64,000 nt of DNA, taken from Rhodobacteraceae bacterium UBA6796 (GTDB lineage: Bacteria > Pseudomonadota > Alphaproteobacteria > Rhodobacterales > Rhodobacteraceae). This document shows positions 27,259-34,712 of this stretch, piece by piece; position 1 is the first letter of the stretch; each line of letters starts with the position of its first letter. The position numbers were made by a program, and so were the translations under genes. The stretch is from NCBI GenBank assembly GCA_002452815.1, contig DKFM01000011.1:87992-151991 (forward strand), written 5' to 3'. The notes under the pieces are model-generated. The model was not told the DNA's origin, searched no databases, and worked only from the letters and a program-made list of their open reading frames with translations.

Positions 27259-27696
27259 TCAGGGACGCAGGTAGGCGTAGCCTTCGCTCTGCAGTTCCAT
27301 CAGCCGCACCGCCCCCGAGGGCACGACGCTGGCCTCTTCCAGCAGCGGCACGTCCTTTTGCGTTTTCTGCTTCATCGCCTCGACGGTATTCAGACATGCC
27401 GAGAAGGTCAGGTTGTCATACATCAGCGCCATTTCCGCGATCCGGTCCTTCACCGGCGAGGTATCGGCGCGCAGCATGTGCAGGCCGGGGCCATAGGTGA
27501 CGATCTCGATCGCGACCTCTTCGCCCTTGTCGGCATAGTATTTCTCGATATTGGCCGCGTTGTTCAGCGCCATGTTCATCGTCGAGACGTTTTCCTCGTC
27601 GACATGGATCGCCACCTTTGCCGGATCGGCCCAGACCGGGGCAGATGTCAGCACAATGGCCAGCGCGCAGGCGGCCAATCCTCCCTGAAGTGCCAT
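27259..27696 (-). CDS. Periplasmic DsrE-family-like protein
   Basis: A 145-residue exported protein (signal peptide MALQGGLAACALAIVLTSAPVWA) with the alpha/beta layout of DsrE/DsrF proteins: KVAIHVDEENVSTMNMALNNAANI, EVAIEIVTYGPGLHMLRADTSPVKDRI, and LTFSACLNTVEAMKQKT with a cysteine at the usual site. DsrE relatives bind persulfide sulfur in transfer reactions; whether this one does is open. GGGAGGTTCAC precedes the ATG at 27696 and decides the start. An AT-rich inverted repeat lies upstream. Confidence 0.78.
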   Translation of the reverse strand: MALQGGLAACALAIVLTSAPVWADPAKVAIHVDEENVSTMNMALNNAANIEKYYADKGEEVAIEIVTYGPGLHMLRADTSPVKDRIAEMALMYDNLTFSACLNTVEAMKQKTQKDVPLLEEASVVPSGAVRLMELQSEGYAYLRP

Positions 27697-27747
27697 GTGA
27701 ACCTCCCTTTTCACATCAGAGGGAAAGCGTCGGGTGGATCGGCGCGG

Positions 27748-27761
27748 AAATCAAGAGATTT
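27748..27761. promoter_or_regulatory. AT-rich inverted repeat upstream of the DsrE-like gene
   Basis: AAATCAAGAGATTT is a 5-bp inverted repeat with a 4-nt spacer, followed by TGAATATATGATTT. It is 52-65 bp upstream of the dsrE-like start and stands out in GC-rich DNA. It is a plausible promoter or operator; the regulator cannot be named. Confidence 0.3.
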
Positions 27762-27780
27762 GAATATATGATTTCACCGC

Positions 27781-28230
27781 TCAGCGGCGGGCGGCAAAAA
27801 AGTCCTTCAGCAGCCGTTCGGCCTCGGTGGCGGCGATGCCGTCATAGACCTCGGGGACGTGGTGGCACTGCGGGTGGGCGAAAATCCGCGGGCCTTGCGC
27901 GACGCCGCCTGATTTCGGGTCCGCCGCACCGTAATAAAGCCGCGCGATACGGGCATTGGACAGGGCGGCGGCGCACATCGGGCAGGGTTCCAGCGTGACG
28001 TAAAGGTCATGGCCCGGCAGCCGCTCAGACCCGGCAGCGGCGCAGGCCGCGCGCAGGGCCAGCACCTCGGCATGCGCGGTGGGATCGTTCAGCTCGCGGG
28101 TGCGGTTGCCCGCGCGCGCCACCACCTGCCCGCCCGGTGCCACGATCACCGCGCCCACCGGCACCTCGCCGCGCAGGCCCGCCGCGCGCGCCTCGGCCAG
28201 CGCCAGATCCATGAAAGAGGTAAAATCCAT
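27781..28230 (-). CDS. tadA: tRNA adenosine(34) deaminase
   Basis: A 149-residue zinc deaminase that converts A34 of tRNA-Arg(ACG) to inosine. HAEVLALRAA holds the zinc histidine and catalytic glutamate (HAE), and PCPMCAAAL the PCxxC zinc cysteines. AVIVAPGGQVVARAGNRT precedes them, and the GAADPKSGGVAQ and PEVYDGI segments are typical for TadA. It diverges from the pseudouridine synthase gene, another RNA-modification gene. Confidence 0.95.
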   Translation of the reverse strand: MDFTSFMDLALAEARAAGLRGEVPVGAVIVAPGGQVVARAGNRTRELNDPTAHAEVLALRAACAAAGSERLPGHDLYVTLEPCPMCAAALSNARIARLYYGAADPKSGGVAQGPRIFAHPQCHHVPEVYDGIAATEAERLLKDFFAARR

Positions 28231-28351
28231 GCTCTTTCATCGCCTGCAATCCCGCCCCGTTCAAGCGGCTTTGCAAGCGGGCGGGAAAGGTGTATTGGGG
28301 CGGCTTGCGCCCGAGTGATCCGGCGCCCCCTCCCTTTGAAGGACGACAGCG

Positions 28352-30010
28352 ATGACTGACACGCCCGCCACCCCGGCGCCCGCCTCCGCACCCCAATCCA
28401 ATGACCGCATTGCCAAGGTGATTGCCCGCTCCGGCGTGGCCTCGCGCCGCGACGCCGAAAAGATGATCCTGGCTGGCCGCGTCGCGGTCAATGGCAAGAC
28501 CATCGCCAGCCCGGCGCTGGATGTAGCGCCCAGCGACCGCGTGACGATCGACGGCAAGCCGATCGACGCGCCGCAGGAAACCCGGGTCTGGCTCTATTAC
28601 AAGCCGCTCGGACTGGTGACGACCGAGAAGGACGAACAGGGCCGCCGCACGATTTTTGACGAGATGCCCGAAGGCATGCCGCGGGTTCTGAACGTCGGGC
28701 GGCTCGATTTGAATTCCGAAGGTCTGCTGCTGCTGACCAATGACGGCGGGCTGAAGCGGCGGCTGGAGCTGCCCGAAACCGGCTGGCTGCGCAAATACCG
28801 CGTGCGCGTCAACGGGCGCCCCGATAATTCCACCTTCGACCCGCTGCGCCGCGGGATCACGATCGACGGCGAGGATTTCCAGCCGATGGAGATCGAGCTG
28901 GACCGCCAGCAGGGCGCCAATGCCTGGCTGACCGTCGGCATCCGTGAAGGCAAGAACCGCGAGATCCGCCGGGCGATGGCCGAGATCGGGCTGCAGGTGA
29001 ACCGGCTGATCCGCATCAGCTATGGCCCGTTCCGGCTGAACGACATGAACCCCGGCGATGTCCTCGAGGTCAAGCGCAAGGTGCTGCGCGACCAGATGGG
29101 CGACCGGCTGTTGCTGGGCGTGGCCGAGGGCCGCCAATCGCGCGAGGAACGCGTCGAAGCGGGCCAGCGCGCCCGCGAGGCCCGCTTTGCCGGGCGCGGC
29201 GAGGGCGGCGCGGAGCGCAGCGCAGATCGCGGCCCGCGCAAGCCTTTTGGCGAGAAGAAATCCTTCGGCGACAAGAAACCCTTTGCCCGCGACGGCGAAG
29301 CGCGCGGCGAGCGCAAGGGCTTCGGCGGCCCGCGCCCCGAGGGCGACCGCAAACCGCGCGAGTGGAAACCGCGCGAAGACGGTGATCGCAAGCCCCGCGG
29401 CGAGTGGACCCCGCGTCCCGAGGGGGATCGTAAGCCGCGTGGTGAATGGAAGCCGCGCGAAGACGGTGATCGCAAGCCCCGTGGCGAATGGACCCCGCGC
29501 CCGGAAGGCGACCGCAAACCCCGCGGTGAGTGGAAACCCCGCGAGGAGGGCGACCGCAAGCCGCGTGAGGAGGGCGAGCGCCGCCCGCGTTGGAGCAAGG
29601 ATGGCGCCAAGCCGCGCGCGGCGGGTTTCAAATCGCATAGCGAACGCGACGGTGACACCCCGCGCGGCGAGCGCCGGAGCTTTGGCGACAAGAAACCCTA
29701 TGGCGACAAGAAATTCGGCGACCGCGCGCCGCGCGGTGAAGGCTTTGCCCCCCGCGACGGCGGCCGGGATGGCAAGCCGGGTGGCTTCAAATCCGGCGGC
29801 TTCAAATCGGCGGGCGGCAAGCCGGGCGGCTATGCGCCGCGTGACGGCGGCCCGCGCGATGGGGGCGGCAAGCCGGGTGGTTTCAAATCGCACGGCGCCA
29901 AAAGCCACGGCGGCTCGGGCAAACCGCGCGCGGCGGGCTTCAAATCGCATGGCGACCGCCCTGCGGGCGGGTCGCGCGGCCCGCGTCCTTCGGGCCCGAA
30001 ACGCGGCTGA
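28352..30010 (+). CDS. RluB/RsuA-type pseudouridine synthase with long repetitive basic tail
   Basis: A 552-residue RNA pseudouridine synthase. Residues 18-75 form an S4 RNA-binding domain (RIAKVIARSGVASRRDAEKM). The catalytic domain at 78-240 has the active aspartate D119 in VGRLDLNSEGLLLLTND, plus KYRVRV and EGKNREIRR, as in the large-subunit RluB group. Residues from about 265 to 552 are a low-complexity Gly/Arg/Lys/Asp tail that more than doubles the protein. It includes a 14-residue tandem unit (GDRKPRGEW-type) between about 329 and 412 and repeated GGFKS/AAGFKSH blocks. The tail probably aids RNA binding or condensation; this is inferred. Confidence 0.9.
   Translation: MTDTPATPAPASAPQSNDRIAKVIARSGVASRRDAEKMILAGRVAVNGKTIASPALDVAPSDRVTIDGKPIDAPQETRVWLYYKPLGLVTTEKDEQGRRTIFDEMPEGMPRVLNVGRLDLNSEGLLLLTNDGGLKRRLELPETGWLRKYRVRVNGRPDNSTFDPLRRGITIDGEDFQPMEIELDRQQGANAWLTVGIREGKNREIRRAMAEIGLQVNRLIRISYGPFRLNDMNPGDVLEVKRKVLRDQMGDRLLLGVAEGRQSREERVEAGQRAREARFAGRGEGGAERSADRGPRKPFGEKKSFGDKKPFARDGEARGERKGFGGPRPEGDRKPREWKPREDGDRKPRGEWTPRPEGDRKPRGEWKPREDGDRKPRGEWTPRPEGDRKPRGEWKPREEGDRKPREEGERRPRWSKDGAKPRAAGFKSHSERDGDTPRGERRSFGDKKPYGDKKFGDRAPRGEGFAPRDGGRDGKPGGFKSGGFKSAGGKPGGYAPRDGGPRDGGGKPGGFKSHGAKSHGGSGKPRAAGFKSHGDRPAGGSRGPRPSGPKRG
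29338..29585. repeat. In-frame 42-bp tandem repeats in the pseudouridine synthase tail
   Basis: Units encoding EGDRKPRGEWKPR and DGDRKPRGEWTPR alternate about six times, giving a 14-codon period with mainly synonymous variation between units. The reading frame is kept throughout, so the repeat length can change without frameshift. Confidence 0.8.
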
Positions 30011-30058
30011 GCATCGGTACTGATGGGGGAAACCCCGCGCGCTTTTCTCGCAGACTTG

Positions 30059-30087
30059 CCCCGCTTGCCTCTGGCAGGCGGGGTTTT
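30059..30087 (+). terminator. Intrinsic terminator of the pseudouridine synthase gene
   Basis: CCCCGCTTGCC (30059-30069) pairs with GGCAGGCGGGG (30073-30083) with one mismatch and a 3-nt loop, followed by TTTT. It lies 49 nt after the stop and separates this gene from the XpaC/TelA cluster. Confidence 0.8.
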
Positions 30088-30152
30088 GCATGCCTATTGT
30101 TGAGGCAACCGCCAGGGCCGCCCTGCCCTCGCGCCGCGAAGGAGCCTGCCTG

Positions 30153-30236
30153 ATGTCACGCACCGCCGTGCAACGAATTGCGTTTTTTCTGATCCTCGCG
30201 CTGACGCTGCGCGTCGCGCTGACCGGTGGGGTGTGA
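30153..30236 (+). CDS. 27-residue hydrophobic membrane peptide
   Basis: An open frame of 27 codons: a basic start (MSRTAVQR) and a single hydrophobic helix IAFFLILALTLRVAL. GAAGGAGCC lies 8 nt upstream of the ATG, a good ribosome site. Its TGA ends 3 nt before the ATG of the first XpaC-like gene. It is the first reading frame after the terminator at 30059-30087, so it may be a membrane component or a leader for the cluster. Short length limits certainty. Confidence 0.55.
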   Translation: MSRTAVQRIAFFLILALTLRVALTGGV

Positions 30237-30239
30237 GCG

Positions 30240-31133
30240 ATGGCCCAGCGGTTTGGCGGCAAATACAGCCCGGATACGCCCCCGCAGCCCAGCGGCACGA
30301 TCCCGCCGGAACGTAGGCCACGGGTCGAGCATCGCCAGGAAGGCTGGCCATTCTGGATCGTGGCCGCCGCGCTGCCGTTCCTGCCGATGGCGTTTGGCGA
30401 CGGGCCCGTGGCGCTGGCCCGGGGGCTGGCGGCCTTTGCGCTGATCGCGGCCAGTGCCTGGATGACGCGCGAAGGGTTGCGCGCCGAAGCCGCGTTCGAG
30501 GCCCGCAAGGTCGCGCGCCGGCCAGCCCTGCCACGCAAATTGCTGGGGGCGGTGCTGCTGGGGCTGGGGCTGGCTTGCGGCGCGCAATCGCCCGAAATGG
30601 GGCTGGCAGGCGCTGCGGTGATCGGGCTGATCGGGCTGGGGCTCGGGGTCGTGGCCTTCGGCTTTGATCCCGCGCGCGACAAGGGGATGGAAGGCATCGA
30701 CACCTTCCAGCAGGATCGCGTGGCCCGCGTCGTCGAAGAGGGCGAGAAATACCTGGCCGCGATGCAGGGCGCGATCACCCGCGCGGGCGACCGGCAGCTG
30801 GAGGCCCGGGTGGCCCAATTCGCAACCACCGCGCAGGCGCTGTTTCGTGCGGTCGAGGAAGACCCCGGTGACCTGAGCGCGGCGCGGCGCTACATGGGTG
30901 TCTATCTGGAGGGCGCGCGCGACGCGACGGTGAAATTCGCCGATCTGTGGGCGCAGACCCGCGATGCGCAGGCGCGTGCCGATTACGCCGCGCTGCTGGA
31001 CGATCTGGAAAGCAATTTCACCGCCCGCACCCGCAGCCTGATCGAAAACGGCCGCGAGGGGCTGGAGATCGAGATCGACGTGCTGCGCGACCGGCTGGCG
31101 CGCGAAGGGGTGCGCCCGCCCGGAAAGGGCTGA
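30240..31133 (+). CDS. XpaC-like membrane protein, copy 1
   Basis: A 297-residue protein resembling the '5-bromo-4-chloroindolyl phosphate hydrolysis' XpaC family, whose real function is unknown. After a polar 35-residue N-terminus come two membrane hairpins (about residues 38-75 and 100-140). A cytoplasmic helical domain starting FGFDPARDKGMEG follows and is probably coiled (VARVVEEGEKYLAAMQGAI, LLDDLESNFTARTRSLIE). It shares RRPALPRK and FGxDPARD with the second copy at 31584, so the two are tandem paralogues. XpaC genes commonly sit beside telA, as here. Confidence 0.8.
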   Translation: MAQRFGGKYSPDTPPQPSGTIPPERRPRVEHRQEGWPFWIVAAALPFLPMAFGDGPVALARGLAAFALIAASAWMTREGLRAEAAFEARKVARRPALPRKLLGAVLLGLGLACGAQSPEMGLAGAAVIGLIGLGLGVVAFGFDPARDKGMEGIDTFQQDRVARVVEEGEKYLAAMQGAITRAGDRQLEARVAQFATTAQALFRAVEEDPGDLSAARRYMGVYLEGARDATVKFADLWAQTRDAQARADYAALLDDLESNFTARTRSLIENGREGLEIEIDVLRDRLAREGVRPPGKG

Positions 31134-31224
31134 GCCGCGCAATACTGCCGGGGATTGGTCAAAGTTTCGCCCAGTTGTCGGCGCAAGGTGACGAAACCGT
31201 TTTCTAGAGCCGGGCAGTTTGACC

Positions 31225-31584
31225 ATGAAACGCTTTACCCTTTGCCTTGCGGCCCTGTGCGCCGCCCCTGCCGCAATGGCCGCCGCGGGCCAGACAAGCC
31301 CGGTCATAGCCCCGGAGCCGGCGGACTCGGCAACGTTCATGCAAACTACCCTGCTGCTGTCCATGGCGTTTGTGGCGATCAATGTGCTGGGGGGGAGGGT
31401 GCTGTTGGGCGTGCTGCTGCGCCCGCTGGTTCGCCGGGTGCTGCGGCCCGCATATGACCGCGCGGCAACCGTCATCATCCGTTCGATCGAGCGCGGCCCG
31501 ATCAGCGGCGGGCTGCTTCCCGATCTGGCCTTCGCCGGCGTCACCGTGCTGGCGTTGCAGGCGTTCTGGGGGGCGGGTTGGTAA
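31225..31584 (+). CDS. Small membrane protein of the XpaC-TelA cluster
   Basis: A 119-residue protein with a cleavable-looking N-terminus (MKRFTLCLAALCAAPAAMAA), then two hydrophobic segments (FMQTTLLLSMAFVAINVLGG and DLAFAGVTVLALQAFWGAGW) around a basic stretch (LRPLVRRVLRPAYDRAATVIIRSIERG). I recognise no family. Its TAA overlaps the ATG of the second XpaC-like gene (TAATG), so both are translated together. The start at 31225 is the first ATG that gives the signal-like sequence; the 91-bp gap upstream could hold a second promoter. Confidence 0.7.
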   Translation: MKRFTLCLAALCAAPAAMAAAGQTSPVIAPEPADSATFMQTTLLLSMAFVAINVLGGRVLLGVLLRPLVRRVLRPAYDRAATVIIRSIERGPISGGLLPDLAFAGVTVLALQAFWGAGW

Positions 31585-32495
31585 TGCGCTCCCTGTCCCT
31601 CGCCCCGCCAGACTGGCTGCTGCGCAAACTGCGCAAACTGGAGGCGCTGGCGCCCGACGCGCTGCGCTATCGTCCCGGCGCCTTGCTGCCCAGCGGTGCC
31701 GTCGCGACCCCGCAAGACACCCCCGCGCTGCGCAAACTGATGCTGCTGTATGCTGTGCCGCTGGCGGCCCTGCCGGGCCTGCTGTTCGGGGTGCGGCACA
31801 CGGGGCTGCCGCTGCTGGGCGTGGTGCTGCTGTGGTGGGTGGCGATCTGGATTCTGGCGCAGGGACTGCGGACCGAACGGGAATGGCGCACCCATGCCGA
31901 TGCCCGCCGCCCTGCGCTGCCGCGCAAGCGCATCGGCGTGCTGGTAGCAATGCTGGCGCTGTTCGGCGCGGGCTGCATCGGCACCGATCCCGGCACTGCG
32001 CTGTTGCTGGCCGCGTGCTGCGGGGCGCTGTTGTTCATGGCGTTCGGGCGCGACCCGGCACGCGACCGCGAAGGCGCCGAGCGCCACATCGACCACCGCG
32101 ACGAGGTCGCCCGGATCACCGAACGCGCCAAGGCCCGCAGCACCCGAATCCACGACCAGCTGCGCCACATCGCGCCGGATCTGCTGGTCGAATTCGCCTA
32201 TTACGAGGCCACGCTGAACCAGCTGTGCGGCGCGCTGCTGGCCCAGCCCGAACAGCTTTTGCAGGCGCGCGCGCATCTGGGGCCGGAACTTGACGCCCTG
32301 ATGCAGGCGACCGATAAACTTTCGGTTGTCCTCGCCACCGCGCCGGAGGATGATGTGTGCGGCAGCTATCGCGTGGCGCTGGGGCAGATGACCCGGGCGG
32401 CGCGGCACTGCCTGACCGGGCTCCAGGCCACGAGCAGCCGCTCGTTGGAGCTTGAACTGGGCATATTGGGTGACGTTCTGGCGCGGAAGGTCTGA
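31584..32495 (+). CDS. XpaC-like membrane protein, copy 2
   Basis: A 303-residue tandem paralogue of the protein at 30240: two hydrophobic hairpins (LMLLYAVPLAALPGLLFGV with VVLLWWVAIWILAQGL, then VLVAMLALFGAGCIG with ALLLAACCGALLFMAF), ARRPALPRKRIG between them, FGRDPARDREGAE after them, and a helical cytoplasmic domain to the end. The duplicate is well diverged outside the shared motifs. It is co-translated with the small membrane protein before it; telA follows after 28 nt. The function of the family is unknown; the context suggests membrane-stress response. Confidence 0.78.
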   Translation: MRSLSLAPPDWLLRKLRKLEALAPDALRYRPGALLPSGAVATPQDTPALRKLMLLYAVPLAALPGLLFGVRHTGLPLLGVVLLWWVAIWILAQGLRTEREWRTHADARRPALPRKRIGVLVAMLALFGAGCIGTDPGTALLLAACCGALLFMAFGRDPARDREGAERHIDHRDEVARITERAKARSTRIHDQLRHIAPDLLVEFAYYEATLNQLCGALLAQPEQLLQARAHLGPELDALMQATDKLSVVLATAPEDDVCGSYRVALGQMTRAARHCLTGLQATSSRSLELELGILGDVLARKV

Positions 32496-32523
32496 AATCG
32501 TCGCCCACGAATTGGGGATGATT

Positions 32524-33681
32524 ATGACAGACACCACCCGCGAGAAAGCCGCACAAGAGCTGGCCGAGATCGAAAGCGCGGCTGCGATCGTGCTGCCGGA
32601 ACCGGGCGCCGAAATCGTCGCACTGGCCGAGGCCCCGGCCCCGCTGGCCGAGGAAATCCGCAGCCGGATGGCCGAAATCGACATGACCGACACCGGCTCC
32701 ATCGTGCAATTCGGCAGCCGTGCCCAGGGCGAATTGCAGACCATCAGCCAGTCGATGCTGGCCGATGTGAAGAACAAGGACGTCGGCCCCGCAGGCGACA
32801 GCCTGAGCCAGATCGTCACCACGATCCGCGGTTTTTCGGTGTCCGAACTCGATGTCCGGCGCGAGCGTAAATGGTGGGAGAAGCTGCTGGGCCGCGCGGC
32901 CCCCTTCGCCAATTTCCTGGCGCGATTCGAGGCGGTGCAAAGTCAGATCGACAAGGTCACCGACGATCTGCTCAGCCACGAACACAAGCTGCTGAAAGAC
33001 ATCAAGTCGCTTGATCTGCTTTATACCAAGACCCTGAATTTCTATGACGAACTGGCGCTTTACATCGCGGCGGGCGAGGAAAAGCTGCGCGAGGTCGACG
33101 CCAATGACATCCCCGCCAAAGAGGCCGAGATCGCGGCTGCGGATGAAAACGCCAAGGTGCTGCGCGCGCAGGAATTGCGCGATCTGCGCGGGGCGCGCGA
33201 CGATCTGGAACGCCGCGTGCATGACCTGAAACTGACGCGTCAGGTGACGATGCAAAGCCTGCCCTCGATCCGGCTTGTTCAGGAAAACGACAAGTCGCTG
33301 GTGACCAAGATCAACTCGACGCTGGTCAACACCGTGCCGCTTTGGGAAACCCAGCTGGCGCAGGCGGTGACGATCCAGCGCTCGGCCGAGGCCGCCAAAT
33401 CGGTGCGCGCGGCCAATGACCTGACCAACGATCTGCTGACCGCCAACGCAAAGAACCTGCGCGAAGCGAATGCGATCGTGCGCACGGAAATGGAACGCGG
33501 CGTGTTCGACATCAACGCGGTCAAGACCGCCAACGCCGAGCTGATCGCAACCATCGAGGACAGCCTGCGGATCGCCGACGAGGGCAAACGCGCCCGCGCC
33601 GCCGCCGAGGTCGAACTGGTCGAAATGGAAAGCAAGCTGCGCGACACGCTCGCCGCGGCCTCGGCCCGGAGTGCCGGCTGA
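32524..33681 (+). CDS. telA: TelA family toxic-anion/tellurite resistance protein
   Basis: A 385-residue cytoplasmic, mostly helical protein. Family segments are TGSIVQFGSRAQGELQTISQSMLADVKNKDVGPAGDSL, FLARFEAVQSQIDKVTDDLLSHEHKLLKDIKSLDLLYTKTL, FYDELALYIAAGEEKL and the late TVPLWETQLAQAVTIQRSAEAAKSVRAANDLTNDLLTANA. TelA was named from tellurite-resistance determinants and is linked to stress and cell-envelope antibiotics in Firmicutes; its biochemical activity is not established. GGGG about 7 nt upstream favours the ATG at 32524 over one at 32518. The DUF2927 gene follows after 2 nt. Confidence 0.92.
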   Translation: MTDTTREKAAQELAEIESAAAIVLPEPGAEIVALAEAPAPLAEEIRSRMAEIDMTDTGSIVQFGSRAQGELQTISQSMLADVKNKDVGPAGDSLSQIVTTIRGFSVSELDVRRERKWWEKLLGRAAPFANFLARFEAVQSQIDKVTDDLLSHEHKLLKDIKSLDLLYTKTLNFYDELALYIAAGEEKLREVDANDIPAKEAEIAAADENAKVLRAQELRDLRGARDDLERRVHDLKLTRQVTMQSLPSIRLVQENDKSLVTKINSTLVNTVPLWETQLAQAVTIQRSAEAAKSVRAANDLTNDLLTANAKNLREANAIVRTEMERGVFDINAVKTANAELIATIEDSLRIADEGKRARAAAEVELVEMESKLRDTLAAASARSAG

Positions 33682-33683
33682 TC

Positions 33684-34703
33684 ATGCCCCATGCCGCCTG
33701 CATTGCCCCGGCCATGCGCCGGGGCGGTATTGCCCTCGGCCGTCTGACCGGGGCTTTTGCGCTTTGCGCCGCTTTGGCGGGCTGCCTTGCGGGGCCCTTC
33801 GCACTGGGGCCGAACGGGTCTGCCGCGCCTGCGGCCACACCCCGCCCAACCCCTGCGCCCGGCGATCTGGGCGAAAACGGGCTGGTGATGCCGCCATCGC
33901 CCGAAAGCCAGGCGGTGCGCGCCTATTACACCCAGGTTGCGCAGACACTGGAAGGCCAGGGCCTGCTGCGGCAGGACGTGGCGCCGCGCGATGCCCCCTT
34001 CGGCACGCGCCAGCTGGTGGACAATTTCATTCACGTCGCGCTTTATGACGAATACTCGAACCGTGGTGGCACCTTCGTTGCCGCCCAGACCGCAAGCCGG
34101 CTGCGCCGCTGGGAAGTGCCGGTGCGGATGAGCGTGGAATTCGGGCCCTCGGTGCCTATGGCGCAGCGTCGCGCCGACCGGGCCGCGATTTCGGCCTATG
34201 CGGGCAAGCTCGCCCGGGCGTCGCGCCATCCGGTGCAGGTCACCCCCACGGGCGGCAATTTCAACATTCTGGTGCTGAACGAAGACGAACGCCGCGCCGC
34301 AGGCCCCCGCCTGCAACAGCTGGTGCCCGGGATCGACCGCGCCTCGCTGCAGGCGATCACCGATCTGGCGCCGACGACGTTTTGCGTGGTCTTCGCCTTC
34401 TCGGAAGGCGCGGCGCCGAACTACAGCCGCGCGGTCGCGGTGATCCGGGGCGAACACCCCGACCCGCTGCGCCTGTCGTGCATCCATGAAGAACTGGCCC
34501 AGGGCATGGGGCTTGCCAACGACTACCCGCGCGCGCGCCCCTCGATCTTCAACGATGACGAGGAATTCGCGCTGCTGACGCGCCATGACGAACTGCTGTT
34601 GCAGATCCTTTACGACCCGCGCCTGCGCCCCGGCATGACCGAGGCCGAGGCGCGCCCGATTGTCGAACAGATTGCGGCCGAACTGATGGGCGCGGATAGC
34701 TAG
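33684..34703 (+). CDS. DUF2927 lipoprotein
   Basis: A 339-residue predicted lipoprotein: a signal region with lipobox LAGC near residues 32-35, then an Ala/Pro linker. The DUF2927 domain has LVDNFIHVALYDEYSNRGG, LRRWEVPVRMSVEFG, the conserved LSCIHEELAQGMGLANDYP and PSIFNDDEEFALLTRHDELLLQILYDPRL. The EExxQxxG stretch looks like a metallopeptidase-type helix and an extra histidine gives HEExxQ, but activity is unproven. It lies 2 nt after telA and 9 nt before the SPFH gene, so it is an integral part of this operon. Confidence 0.85.
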   Translation: MPHAACIAPAMRRGGIALGRLTGAFALCAALAGCLAGPFALGPNGSAAPAATPRPTPAPGDLGENGLVMPPSPESQAVRAYYTQVAQTLEGQGLLRQDVAPRDAPFGTRQLVDNFIHVALYDEYSNRGGTFVAAQTASRLRRWEVPVRMSVEFGPSVPMAQRRADRAAISAYAGKLARASRHPVQVTPTGGNFNILVLNEDERRAAGPRLQQLVPGIDRASLQAITDLAPTTFCVVFAFSEGAAPNYSRAVAVIRGEHPDPLRLSCIHEELAQGMGLANDYPRARPSIFNDDEEFALLTRHDELLLQILYDPRLRPGMTEAEARPIVEQIAAELMGADS

Positions 34704-34712
34704 GAGGACCAG

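Noticed and set aside
29338..29585. CRISPR-like array
   Set aside because: The repeats are contiguous, in frame and protein-coding, with no unique spacers and no cas genes.
28025..30829. A 934-codon minus-strand frame opposite the pseudouridine synthase
   Set aside because: The repetitive tail DNA has few stop codons in any frame. The plus-strand protein has catalytic motifs, a ribosome site and a terminator.
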